Assembly: GCA_014155875.1 (NCBI GenBank)
Contig: JACEFZ010011692.1
Coordinates: 1 to 64,000 of the forward strand
Direction of reading: 5' to 3'
Source of the DNA: Cepaea nemoralis
Lineage: Eukaryota; Mollusca; Gastropoda; Stylommatophora; Helicidae
Length of the DNA stretch: 64,000 bases
In this document: positions 1-11,300 of the stretch, piece by piece
How the letters are laid out: each line of letters begins with the position of its first letter
Position numbering within the stretch: position 1 is the first letter of the stretch
Notes under the pieces: model-generated
Database searches by the model: none
Seen by the model: only the letters and a program-made list of their open reading frames with translations
Told to the model about the DNA's origin: nothing
Translations under genes and position numbers: made by a program

Positions 1-72
1 TGACCACTCTTCCCGGTGGTCCTTCTATCTTGAGGCAGACCTCCGACCTCTATTTTCAGTTTTTGGGGAACA
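1..72 (-). repeat. 3' LTR of G1, terminal part only
   Basis: Bases 1-60 align with 7741-7800 with a few substitutions and indels; the next dozen bases align loosely and end in ACA, matching the GACA end at 7808. On the minus strand this is the first part (U3 start) of the 3' LTR. The exact border at 72 is uncertain by a few bases. Confidence 0.75.
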
Positions 73-76
73 CACA

Positions 77-88
77 CCCTCCCCTCCT
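77..88 (-). promoter_or_regulatory. polypurine tract of G1
   Basis: Reads AGGAGGGGAGGG on the minus strand, directly upstream of the 3' LTR. This is the expected position and composition for the plus-strand primer of reverse transcription. Confidence 0.65.
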
Positions 89-2344
89 GTGTTGCGTCAT
101 CAATTTTGACTCTTTGGGTTTTGACGCAAGAGGTTTCAAAAAAATTAGTGTATCTTTTTTTTTTCAAAGCTGCTGAAAAACCCTGGCTTTGGGTACTCAA
201 TAGACTTCTACTGACTATTTTCACAATGTATTATCACTTTACTTGGCTACTGGCAATCGCCACAACCCTTTTCGGGTTGGCGTGACCCTCTTCTCATCGA
301 AAATATTATATTCATTAGGGGTATTTCTAACCGGACGTTGTTTTATAAAACCTGCCCTCAAATATAGAAATTAACTCACTACCCATAAAAAGTTACTTTC
401 TTAGGGTCAACACATAATTGCTTCATGTCCCCATATAATATTAAAAAACCCCTTACAAAAGGGCTGTGTGCGACGGGCTTTCCCTTATTCGTTTTCCCGT
501 GTAAAGTTATCTTTCACTTTTAATGAGTGTTTCGTCGTCTATTATGCCCCCTGACCCGAGTTATCCCCCTTTAAATCTAAAAAAAATTTTGCAATTTATA
601 TGTTTGTTTTCCTGGATGTTTGCGTGTTTGGATCTTAACTAAAAATATAATCTAACTTCAAACATGTGTTTTTAAACTACAGGGTTATGTAAGTTATTTT
701 TTCAAGTGCCAAAATTTCGGTTAATGTGGCCACAAAAAAGTGTTAACACTATTCGTGACTACGTTTCCGTCTTAGGGAATTTTAAAATACTTTCTCTAAA
801 TCAAATACAAACTACACACAACACATTCACGACACACATTTTCAACATCAAAAACCAAAATTTGACGTAGACAAAAAAAAAAAGTCGCGTTGACGGCAGA
901 AAAATCCGCTGCCTGATCTCACTCTCTCTTTTGTATAATTTACATTTGCTCTCCTTTCACACTTCTGTCACCATCTTACCTTAATTCTGTCACACACTTT
1001 TACCCCTCAATTTTTTAAAAAACCTTGGGTGACACTGTACAATTTGGCTCAGTTTGACAAAGTTGAGCTTAATGACTGTGCGAAAATTGCTGCACGAGTC
1101 ATGTATGTAAAACCATATTTACATGTAGAAAAAGGTTGAGGGTTTTGTACCCTGGTTTATTAACCCGGGAAATAATACCCCAAAAAATACTGACATCCTA
1201 ATCAATTTTCTATAAATATGTATTAATGTGTTATTTATTTTAATCTATTTTCCCAAAATTAATCCTAATATTTATCTAATTTAAGGACGTAATCAAATTT
1301 TTTAAAAATGAAATTGATGTAAGTGGTTAGGGTCCCTTTCTAAATTTGGTATGTGAAATGTAATGAATTATGTACCGTTCTGAATGGGTAATGTGAAAGA
1401 AATAAATTATGTACCTTTCTAACAGGGTAATGTGAAATATAAAAAAATTTCCCTAACTATTTTTTTTAAATAAAAAAATATATGATTGATATTCTTACTT
1501 TTAAATGGGGGAAAATGATGTATGTTTATTTGTATAATTTTTTTTATCCTTTTCCGGTGTAAACAATTATAATACTAAATGAAAAGTTTTTTAAAATGGA
1601 CTGGTTCTTTAAAGAGGGAATGCCCTAAAGTGAAATAAAACCCTAAGTGAAATGTAACAAACTAAATGGAAATTTATTACTATCTAAATTTAATCCTAGT
1701 TTATATTTAGCTGTTATTACGTTTAAATTATTATCCAAATTTTCTTTTAAGCTAAGTAAGGGGGTGAATAATGATCTATCTAAACTACTGAAAAAATTAT
1801 ATTTCCTAAATTTTCATATATTTTTTAGAGTGATCAAATCTACTATAATTTATCACTATTTTAAAAATTTTTATAATACATATACAATGTATATATATAC
1901 ACTGGTATTAAATTACCTCAGGTCAGTTGTTGTCTTAATGTTTAGAAATTGCTTTCTTTGGCATACTTATATCCCTTGGCCTGGGTATATTAAATACATT
2001 ACACAGTCATACTTGTGTCCTATGGGTATTCCCTCTGTAGAGTTCGTTTGGGTGTCGTAGACCGGTATTTTCGTGTCTGTTTTTTTATGTACTTTCTGAC
2101 ACTGTTCTTCTATGTTTTAACAGATGGTTCACCGGCCCCATATGAAGCTTAGTATAAAACGACTGTCTCCAGTTCACACGGTGATATACTTTGTTTTCGA
2201 AGCATAGTTCTTATGTTGAATCTACGGACACATGGTAGTTCACTGTTCTTAGTACATGGTTCAGACCATAATGTCTATGTATTCGTGAAATATATCACAC
2301 AGAATATTCTAATGTACAAATTTAACATCTATTACTCTACACTC
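89..2344. other. G1 3' untranslated stretch, AT-rich, no gene seen
   Basis: About 2.2 kb between the end of the pol remnant and the purine tract. It is AT-rich with many A and T runs. The short open frames here (for example 1647-2060 plus) show no recognisable motif and have the base composition of noise. I see no tandem repeat and no second element. Confidence 0.5.
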
Positions 2345-4535
2345 TTATGTGGTCTCCGGTATTTCTACCTCAGATGGTCGACTAAGGGTATCAGCCAGAA
2401 TGTTGTCCTTCCCCTTTAAATATGCTCTATACAAAAAGAAAATATTTTTGTAGTATTAGCGCCCACCTGTATATACGGTCTTCCATGCACACCATTTTGT
2501 ATGACCGTGTTTGGGGGAGTTGTAAAGTCTGGACAACGAAGTGAACACCCCTAGAAATCGATGGAGCTTTCTCACCGCATGATGACGCTTAGGGCTTCCA
2601 ACTCTGATATGGAAAATCTGGACTCAGCAGGGGTGATCTTACGGGTCACGTAGCAAATCGGGTGGAAGATGCCATCATAAAATTGGCCTAGTACTGCAGC
2701 GATGGAGATTCTGCTGCATCTGTCCAAGATAATAAAGAGCCTAGGATTAGGCAAGCGAAAGGGTTGGTACTTACTAAAAAGGATTTTTAATTTTGACAAT
2801 GCAGAAATTAATAATGCATCTTTGACATTTAATTTTACAGATGCTTTTAAAACATTTGAAAACACACTTGTAATTTCCGTTAAATTTGGTATGAATTTGC
2901 TATAGTAAATTTTCTAATCCCCAAAAAGGGTTCTGACCTGCTTCTTTGTGGGAGGGGATTGGGCAGGGTTTATAATTTTGGTTTTAAAAATTCTATTGTC
3001 AGTCTTAATTTTACCTTGGGGAAAAGACATTACCCAAAAAAACAATTTCTTTTAGGCCCAATTCGACTTTGCTCGGTTTGACAGGGGACCGAAAAACGCC
3101 AAACCTATCGGAAAAATTTTTAGTTTTCAGTAAGTTGTTGTCCAGTCATCTATGGAACCATATATCATCTATATACGTCACTGTATTCGTCACTCCATGC
3201 AGTAGATCTCTAGTTAAACGTACGAAAGTAGCAGGAGCGTTTCGAAGTCCCCAAAGGGAGAACGCCCCTCGTACCCAAAACCTAAAGGTGTTTTTAAAAC
3301 CCCGTAAGATGAATGGATTGAGTCTGCATAGGGGCCTGCCAATATCCCTTAGTCAGATCTAAATTTTGAAAAAATTTTGGAGGTGGACATGTCAAGAAAA
3401 AGAAACTTCGCAGGAAGGAATTGGTTCTGCGTCGATCTTAGTGACGTTGTTGAGCTTTCGTAGTCCACACACAGACAATTGTGAGTCTTTTTTCTTTCCC
3501 AGGACGATTGGAAAGGAGTACTCAGATGTGGATTTCTGGATGATCCCACTAGCTTCTAAATTAAGATTTTTCCCTTTTTTAAATTTTTTTTCTATAGCTG
3601 AGTGGGATAGAGTACGGCCTGCATTTGATAGGCTTAGAGTCCGAAAAAGAATGGAGTGCTCGATTTTGTCCGTCCCCACCTGGGAAAGTCAAAATATGTC
3701 TTTTTACTCCTCACTAATTCTATTTAAATTTTCGTCGTTGACCGTCTGTTAATCCCTGTTCTATCCGTATGCTATCTAATGTCGCAGTCTTGTCTACTAG
3801 GACCCGGGAGTTCCATTCCGTCGTCGTCTACCTGATTCAGTACGGTGTGGTGCTAAGTGCGTATTCTGTAAGCTCCTAGGTGTATGGATATCGTCGGATT
3901 TGCCAGTCTCGCTAACTAGTGTAAATTGCGTTGTGTAGTCTGTCGTTTTCATCACTAGGGGTTGGTGCATTGTGTTCGTCTGTCTCTACTTTGTCTCTTG
4001 TCGTGAAAAGTAGGGTTTTTAACATGTTTTACATGAAATATCTTTTAAATGTCCGTTTATCGATATTTCATAGTCGACATCTGAAAGTCTTTGTATCACC
4101 TTGAAAGGGGCCCTTTCCATAAAATTTAAACCCTTTTATTTTGCTTGTCTGGTAGTAGCACCCTTACGTCTTGATCAGTTTTTAATGTTTTTGGGTCTAG
4201 CACTTTTGTTAGGACTGTGATGTTTGAGGATATCTTTTACTGTTCACTGGAGTGAAACCTTCTTCTCCTCCCAGACAGATATTTCTTCATCTGTACAGTT
4301 CCTTTTGCTGGGGTAACACCCCAAAAATTAAAACAGTACAATTGTCTAGTATTGCGCAAGTAAAGGTACCCGAAAGGAACGGGGTGTTTATACGGGGTCT
4401 TGCCAGAGGATAGGTTTCCCATATTACCAGAAAAAATCCGGCTTTTTCAGAGTCACCAGTATAATCCTTTTGGGTTAAAAAGTTCCTTTTTTACACCAAT
4501 AATAGAGCTCCCACTGTCAAGCAAACATCGGCATG
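2345..4535 (-). pseudogene. G1 pol remnant: protease, integrase tail, RT, RNase H
   Basis: In minus-strand order: a retropepsin-like segment starts with a DSGS active-site motif at 4510-4518, followed by a degraded flap and a CAILDN-like segment near 4300. About 4000-4230 matches the integrase C-terminal region of G2 (GPFKV...VDYEI, then a MLKPYF-like end). Reverse transcriptase follows: the LEASGII...SPIVL-like N-terminus near 3550-3640, DYRKLNN near 3500, LTKGYWQ near 3340-3360, APATFVR and YIDD at 3164-3175. RNase H spans 2572-2865 (AAVL...HPICYVTRKITP...SELEAL) and ends near 2345 after a DNILADTLSRP motif. The zinc-binding and DDE core parts of integrase are missing between protease and the integrase tail, a loss of roughly 1 kb relative to G2. 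Many frameshifts; certainly non-functional. Confidence 0.8.
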
Positions 4536-4679
4536 GCTTCTCATTGACCATTGCAGAGTGAAAAAAATAATTGCCTCTGAGGCTATAACTGCTTTGCATT
4601 CTCTAAGGAGGATGTTACAATATGCCCACATGTTTAATTTTTCCGTCTGCATGGAATTGGTGACATTTGCTCCAAATTG

Positions 4680-6025
4680 TCAAAGCTTAACACATCGTTC
4701 ACACAGCAAGACATCTTCAGATTGCTTAAAAGGTAATACATTCTCAACTTCACACTCAGTCTCACTACCACTATCAGAAGATGTATCAATCAAAATAGCA
4801 TTGTTGGCTTTCATACGTTGGCGGCCCAGGCACTTATTTGAATAATGGCCATAGCTGGAACAGAAGAAGCATTTGACTGCACGCCTGTATGCAGTTCTCT
4901 TGTTTTGTTGCTTCTTAATGACATTTTCAAGATGTGCCGGATAGTTTGGCGATTTATCACACATAGAATAAGTGCCATGCAAAAGTTGACAGTAGACACA
5001 TTTCGACACTTTCTTATCTTTGGCATCTTGTTTGTCGATTCTATGAAATGGTTTTCTATTACCCTGATAGTTTTTACGTTGGTCTTTTACAAAAGAACCT
5101 ACTTCAGAGTCATTTGAAGTCTTAAAAATATCTCTATTTGAAGAAAAATATGCAGAGCCTTTCTTTTCGAATTGTTCTATGTTCTCAATGTCTGACTGCT
5201 GCAGGAATTTAGCAAACGGAGATGGTATAGTGGATATGACTTTATCCATGGCTATTAAATTTTTAAGTCTGTTAAAGTCTTTTCCTATGTTAGCTGCTTT
5301 AAGCCACCTATCTAGTACACTTTGCACATTTGAGACGTAATCAATGAAAGTCTCACTAGGTTTTGGTTTTAAATTTGAGAACTGAACCTGATACCCAGGG
5401 GCATCAAGTAAAAAGTGTTGCATTATCCTATCATGGATGTACTGATAGTTAGATCTAAGATCAGTTGGTATAGATTCTATCACTTAAGGGGCTCACCACT
5501 CAGGTTCTTCATATAAATCATAGCCCACATCTCTATTGGAACTTGGTGGTATTTAAATTGATACTCGACATTTTCTGTCCAGGCTGATATGGAATCTTCT
5601 TCACAATATGGTTTGATAATATTTTTGTATTTATTGAACTTATTTTCTTCTTGTTGACTTTTTAGCTTAGTAGCAAAGATCTCTGCGTGTGAGTCTACAT
5701 CCATACCTTTCATCTTTAACTGTGTCTCTGATTCTACTTGTATTTGTTTTTCCTTAACTCTTGCCATTTCATCTATCTCTTTTTGCTTTAGATCTAATTC
5801 TTTTTGTTTTAATTCTTTCTCCTGATCTAATTGCTTTAGCTTAATCTCCTTATCATGTTCTAACTGCTTCTGTTTTAATTCTACTTGATGTTGTCTTTCC
5901 TGTGCACGTTCATCTCTTTCAGCATCTTTAGCTTCTCTAAGTTTTTGATCAGCATATTGTTCTAGCTCCTTTCCTGTGTATTGTAATTCTTTGCCAGCTT
6001 TTATGAAATCAGATAAAGTTGCCAT
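4680..6025 (-). pseudogene. gag: G1 gag, broken by one frameshift
   Basis: Structural protein of the LTR element. I start it at the ATG at 6023-6025 rather than the in-frame ATG at 6058, because the protein then begins MATLSDFI, matching MSTLNDFI at the start of G2 Gag. Residues from about 15 to 120 form a long K/E/Q-rich coiled coil. A frameshift near 5480 separates this part from the rest, which continues as ESIPTDLR...MQHFLLDAPGYQ. Two zinc knuckles follow: CVYCQLLHGTYSMC (CX2CX3HX5C, near 4965-5005) and CFFCSSYGHYSNKC (CX2CX4HX4C, near 4830-4875). The frame ends at 4680 in acidic and Cys-containing sequence; protease follows after a further break. Apart from these breaks the Gag is much better preserved than pol. 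Confidence 0.85.
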
Positions 6026-7170
6026 GTTGTTTGGTAATTGGCTAGTGTTGACCCGCACCGAGCTCTTTAATCACTTATTTATCTTTGATATGTTATGTTT
6101 CTTAATATCTGAGCACTATGAATTGTACTCTTAGTTTATAACCTGGAAAATTTTATCCTGAAAAAACAGAGTACAAAAATATGCTAATGCATCACACGCT
6201 GAAAAAGAGATGCATTATTAATAACATTGCATGCCAAATATATTGAGTATACTCAACTTAATGTTCCCGAAAATCAGGCGCAACAGTTTGGCAACACAGG
6301 TCTTCTCGTTTGGCACTTCGGCATACACATGAGTTTTCTAACCAGCTGTTGTTCACCATGGTTTACAAGAGCAGCAGCAATTAACAAATTGCAAACGACA
6401 AATTACTTTCGACAAATTGGTACAATTACAATGACATGCCCACGAACAAACAGAATATAGTTTAATTAATATTAAATGTCAATGTCCTGTCTTCGTTCTA
6501 ACGTTTTATGTCTTTCGTTCCTAATCTAGTTTAATCTATGGAAGTGTTGTGCAGACCAAGTCTAATTTGCATGGCCAAAAGTAGTGCCATCGTGACGGTA
6601 AACAAATAGAAAAAGTACGAAAAAAATTCAATAACTGCTTTCAAATAAATAAAAATATAATAATAATGTTTAAATAACTAAATATGTTCATTTACTAATT
6701 TAAATAAACAAATAATAGTTAATATAAAGCACAGATTCAGGCGGGCAGCAGCTTGACGATTTGTAAACAATCAGATGCTGAATGCGAATGGCGTAGAACA
6801 ACTGCTTGTCAATCGTAATACGTCAGAGGCGCAGCGCTATTTTTAGCTTGCAAAATCGATAATGTTGCTGGCATGTGTATCGCTCCGCCATGAATCATAT
6901 TTGATAGTTATTCATAAACAAATCAGTAATTGCATAAATAAATGAAAGAAAATAACAATATCAATACTTACAACTTTGAAGAATACATGATTTAAGTTAA
7001 TAATATTTTAATAAACACAAATAAGCATTATTTTGTCACGATAGGCACAGTTTAGCTCGCAACTCGTTCTCGTCTGCACACGTCATCAGTCACTGACACA
7101 AATTCACTACTAGTAACCCTAGTCTAGAGCCGTGGGTAAGTGTAATAGCTTGAACATTTGTCCAAGCCAC
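6026..7170 (-). other. G1 5' leader, no gene seen
   Basis: About 1.1 kb between the Gag start and the primer binding site, AT-rich, no recognisable coding segment. The short plus-strand open frame at 6227-6460 has no motif and I do not support it. Confidence 0.55.
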
Positions 7171-7183
7171 ACTTCTGACACCA
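7171..7183 (-). promoter_or_regulatory. primer binding site of G1 (tRNA-Leu type)
   Basis: Reads TGGTGTCAGAAGT on the minus strand. This is complementary to the 3' end (...ACTTCTGACACCA) of animal tRNA-Leu(CAG). It lies 14 bases inside the LTR end, a normal position. Confidence 0.75.
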
Positions 7184-7197
7184 CATTAATCCTCGCC

Positions 7198-7808
7198 TGT
7201 CAACAACCAATGTTTCAGGCATCATCGGATTACTTCTCCCACACCACACAAGAAACTTGCAAGTCGTGTGAGAGGAAATGAATGATACATTTTATTGCCG
7301 TTGGCTCTTTACAATTACAAAACAGTCGCTATCAAATCACACATAAAGCCACAGAATTGCCTATCACTAGTTTCCTAACCCTATTGCTAATCTCTATCTA
7401 TTTGGCTACACAAAACTCCTATCAACACTAAACAATCTGCTCGCTACGAAGTCAGTCCCCAGTCTGACTTTCCTACTCGCGTGGCTACACAGCACGCGGA
7501 AGGACCTTGATGCGTCCTTCGGCTTTTTGCGTGCCGTTACATTCAGCACGCTTATATTAGCTGTCTCCTATTGAGTGGCAATCGTGGCTATCACGTAGGC
7601 GTGATTCTGTCGTGACCAGAGTGCTAACTATCTGGTCGACGTCTCCGTGTCTCATGAGAGAACTAGTTAATAGTCCCCCATTCTATCACCTACCCTGCCC
7701 TTATATCGGGGCACTGTATTACCTCTAATCTACTTGAGGTTGACCACTCTTCCCGGTGGTCTTCTATCTTGAGGCAGACCTCCGGCCTCTATGTTTCAGT
7801 CTTTGACA
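7198..7808 (-). repeat. 5' LTR of G1
   Basis: 611 bp with TGTC...GACA ends. The right part is matched by bases 1-72. The left end is set by the TGTC just after the primer binding site spacer. It contains the promoter of the element in principle; I do not see a clear TATA box. Confidence 0.75.
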
Positions 7809-7885
7809 CTTATCATGTCTACATGTCTCACTTTATCGAAAGCCTTTGTGTAGTCAATAAAGCAAAGATATAGAGGATGCCAGAG
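7809..7885 (-). pseudogene. LINE reverse transcriptase fragment
   Basis: Translates on the minus strand as LYLCFIDYTKAFDKVRHVDM, the catalytic motif A region of non-LTR reverse transcriptases. The FIDYxKAFD form is typical of RTE-like and related clades. It is cut at its 3' side by the G1 LTR end at 7808, so G1 probably inserted into it. Only about 25 codons remain. Confidence 0.65.
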
Positions 7886-8008
7886 GAAAAGTCTGACATG
7901 TGCAGGGTCACAATCACATTGAACCGGGAGTACAGGGATTGGCAGACAGACAGATCTGAATGGGTGGTGCAACAATTGGCACAGGGCAGCCCGCACCCAG
8001 GTGATGTA

Positions 8009-8325
8009 GCCAACCACACGTAGGGCTCTGTGATACGAGGCAACATAAGTGCCGGTGGGTTCACAGTGAAGATTAATGGGCGATATTTAGTGCAGGAGAG
8101 CCTAGCATAAGATACCACAACGTCTAGCCTGAGAATGGAGGTGCAGGCAGTCAAGGCGGAGTCCCGTTGGCTGGAGGATAAACAGCACACACCTGCCGTG
8201 ATTATAACAGACTCACGGAGCATGCTGAGAATGATACAGGCAATCATGCTTCGTGAAGGGTGGCATCCTTCAATTAAACAATTAATGATAGTGAGTATCC
8301 GTTGGATCTTTTCACGGTGACATGA
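8009..8325 (+). pseudogene. N-terminal part of a LINE RNase H domain, source of satellite A
   Basis: Plus-strand frame starting near 8015 reads HT*GSVIRGNISAGGFTV, where the usual catalytic Asp of TDGS is a TAG stop (8021-8023). It then reads SSLRMEVQAVKAESRWLED, AVIITDSRSMLRMIQ and IRWIFSR. This is the order of an RNase H domain at the end of a non-LTR retrotransposon polyprotein: DGS, then an E helix, then TDS, then W...GH. A second stop lies in the segment after QESLA, and a TGA at 8318-8320 replaces the Gly before the His. The frame continues without a gap into the first satellite monomer, which supplies HETVLGNKQPDRLAGSD, the expected next motif. The endonuclease and RT parts of this LINE are not upstream, so it is 5'-truncated or rearranged. 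Confidence 0.8.
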
Positions 8326-11300
8326 AACTGTGTTGGGAAATAAACAGCCAGACAGATTGGCTGGGTCTGACATGATAGTGTGTTGGGAAATAAACAGTCA
8401 GACAGATTAGCTGGGTCTGACATGATAGTGTGTTGGGAAATAAACAGTCAGACAGATTGGCTGGGTCTGACATGATAGTGTGTTGGGAAATAAACAGTCA
8501 GACAGATTGGCTGGGTCTGACATGATAGTGTGTTGGGAAATAAACAGTCAGACAGATTGGCTGGGTCTGACATGATAGTGTGTTGGGAGATAAACAGTCA
8601 GACAGATTGGCTGGGTCTGACATGATAGTGTGTTGTGAAATAAACAGTCAGACAGAATGGCTGTGTCTGACATGATAGTGTGTTGGGAAATAAAAAGACA
8701 GACAGATTGGCTGGGTCTTACATGAAACTGTGTTGGGAAATAAACAGCCAGACAGATTGGCTGCGTCTGACATGATAGTGTGTTGGGAAATAAACAGTCA
8801 GACAGATTGGCTGGGTCTGACATGATAGTGTGTTTGGAAATAAACAGTCAGACAGATTGGCTGGGTCTGACATGATAGTGTTTTGGGAAATAAACAGTCA
8901 GACAGATTGGCTGGGCCTGACATGATAGTGTATTGTGAAACAAGCAGCCTGACAGATTGGCTGGGTCTGACATGATAGTGTGTTGGGAAATAAACAGTCA
9001 GACAGATTGGCTGGGTCTGACATTATAGTGTGTTGGGAAATAAACAGTCAGACAGATTGGCTGGGTCTGACATGATAGTGTGTTGGGAAATAAACAGTCA
9101 GACAGATTGCTGGGTCTGACATGATAGTGTGTTGGGAAATAAATAGCCAGACAGATTGGCTGGGTCTGACATGATAGTGTGTTGGGAAACAAGCAGTCAG
9201 ACAGATTGGCTGGGTCTGACATGATAGTGTGTTGTGAAACAAGCAGCCAGACAGATTGGCTGGGTCTGACATGATAGTGTGTTGGGAAACAAGCAGCCAG
9301 ACAGATTGGCTGGGTCTGACATGATAGTGTGTTGGGAAATAAACAGTCAGACAGATTGGCTGGGCCTGACATGATAGTGTGTTGTGAAACAAGCAGCCAG
9401 ACAGATTGGCTGGGTCTGACATGAAACTTGTGTTGGGAAATAAAACAGTCAGACAGATTGGCTGGGTCTGACAATGAATTGGTTGGGAAATAAACAGTCA
9501 GACAGATTGGCTAGGCCTGACATGATAGTGTGTTGGGAAATAAACAGTCAGACAGATTGGCTGGGCCTGACATGATAGTGTGTTGGGAAATAAACAGTCA
9601 GACAGATTGGCTGGGCCTGGCATGATAGTGTGTGGGAAATAAACAGTCAGACAGATTAGTTGGGTCTGACATGATAGTGTGTTGGGAAATAAATAGCCAG
9701 ACAGATTGGCTGGGTCTGACATGATAGTGTGTTGGGAAATAAACATTCAGACAGATTGGTTGGGTCTGACATGATAGTGTGTTGGGAAATAAACAGTCAG
9801 ACAGATTGGCTGGGCCTGACATGAAACTGTGTTGGGAAACAAGCAGCCAGACAGATTGGCTGGGTCTGACATGATAGTGTGTTGGGAAATAAACAGCCAC
9901 ACAGATTGGCTGGGTCTGATATGATAGTGTGTTGGGAAATAAACAGCCAGACAGATTGGCTGGGTCTGACATGATAGTGTGTTGGGAAATAAACAGTCAG
10001 ACAGATTGGCTGGGTCTGCCATGATAGTGTGTTGGGAAATAAACAGTCAGACAGATTGGGTGGGTCTGACATGATAGTGTGTTGGGAAATAAACAGCCAG
10101 ACAGATTGGCTGGGCCTGACATGATAGTGTGTTGGGAAATAAACAGCCAGACAGATTGGCTGGGTCTGACATGATAGTGTGTTGGGAAATAAACAGTCAG
10201 ACAGATTGGCTGGGCCTGACATGATAGTGTGTTGGGAAATAAACAGTCAGACAGATTGGCTGGGCCTGTCATGACATTGTGTTGTGAAACAAGCAGCCAG
10301 ACATATTGGCTGGGTCTGACATGATAGTGTGTTGGGAAATAAATAGCCAGACAGATTGGCTGGGTCTGACATGATAGTGTGTTTGGAAATAAACAGTCAG
10401 ACAGATTGGCTGGGTCTGACATGATAGTGTGTTGGGAAAAAAACAGCCAGACAGATTGGCTGGGTCTGACATGATAGTGTGTTGGGAAATAAACAGCCAG
10501 ACAGATTGGCTGGGTCTGACATGACAGTGTGTTGGGAAATAAACAGCCAGACAGATTGGCTGGGCCTGACATGATAGTGTGTTGGGAAATAAACAGTCAG
10601 ACAGATTGGCTGGGTCTGACATGAAACTGTGTTGGGAAATAAACAGTCAGACAGATTGGCTGGGTCTGACATGATAGTGTGTTGGGAAATAAACAGTCAG
10701 ACAGATTGGCTGGGCCTGACATGATAGTGTGTTGGGAAATAAACAGCCAGACAGATTGGCTGGGTCTGACATGATAGTGTGTTGGGAAATAAACAGTCAG
10801 ACAGATTGGCTGGGTCTGACATGATAGTGTGTTGGGAAATAAACAGTCAGACAGATTGGCTGGGCCTGGCATGATAGTGTGATGGGAAATAAACAGTCAG
10901 ACAGATTGGCTGGGTCTGACATGGTAGTGTGTTGGGAAATAAACAGCCAGACAGATTGGCTGGGTCTGACATGATAGTGTGTTGGGAAATAAACAGCCAC
11001 ACAGATTGGCTGAGTCTGACATGATAGTGTGTTGGGACATAAACAGTCAAACAGATTGGCTGTGCCTGACATGATAGTGTGTTGGGAAATAAACAGTCAG
11101 ACAGATTGGCTGGGCCTGTCATGACAGTGTGTTGTGAAACAAGCAGCCAGACAGATTGGGTGGGTCTGACATGATAGTGTGTTGGGAAATAAACAGCCAG
11201 ACAGATTGGCTGGGTCTGACATGATAGTGTGTTGGGAAATAAACAGCCAGACAGATTGGCTGGGTCTGCCATGATAGTGTGTTGGGAAATAAACAGCCAG

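Larger units (their letters stand above)
1..7808 (-). mobile_element. G1: decayed Gmr1-like LTR retrotransposon, 3' end cut by window edge
   Basis: The element reads on the minus strand. From its 5' end (right) it shows an LTR (7198-7808), a primer binding site (7171-7183), a leader, Gag (4680-6025), protease (about 4240-4530), an integrase C-terminus (about 4000-4230), reverse transcriptase (about 2870-3700), RNase H (2345-2865), a purine tract (77-88) and the start of the 3' LTR (1-72). Bases 1-60 match 7741-7800 almost base for base, which ties the two LTRs together. Integrase remains lie between protease and reverse transcriptase, the Gmr1-type order, but most of the integrase is gone. 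All coding parts carry frameshifts or stops. The right end is inserted next to a fragment of a LINE reverse transcriptase. Because the left end is outside the window, the target duplication (which would match the bases right after 7808) cannot be checked. Confidence 0.85.

Noticed and set aside
1647..2060. 137-codon plus-strand frame in the G1 3' region
   Set aside because: AT-rich, no motif, opposite to the element's strand.
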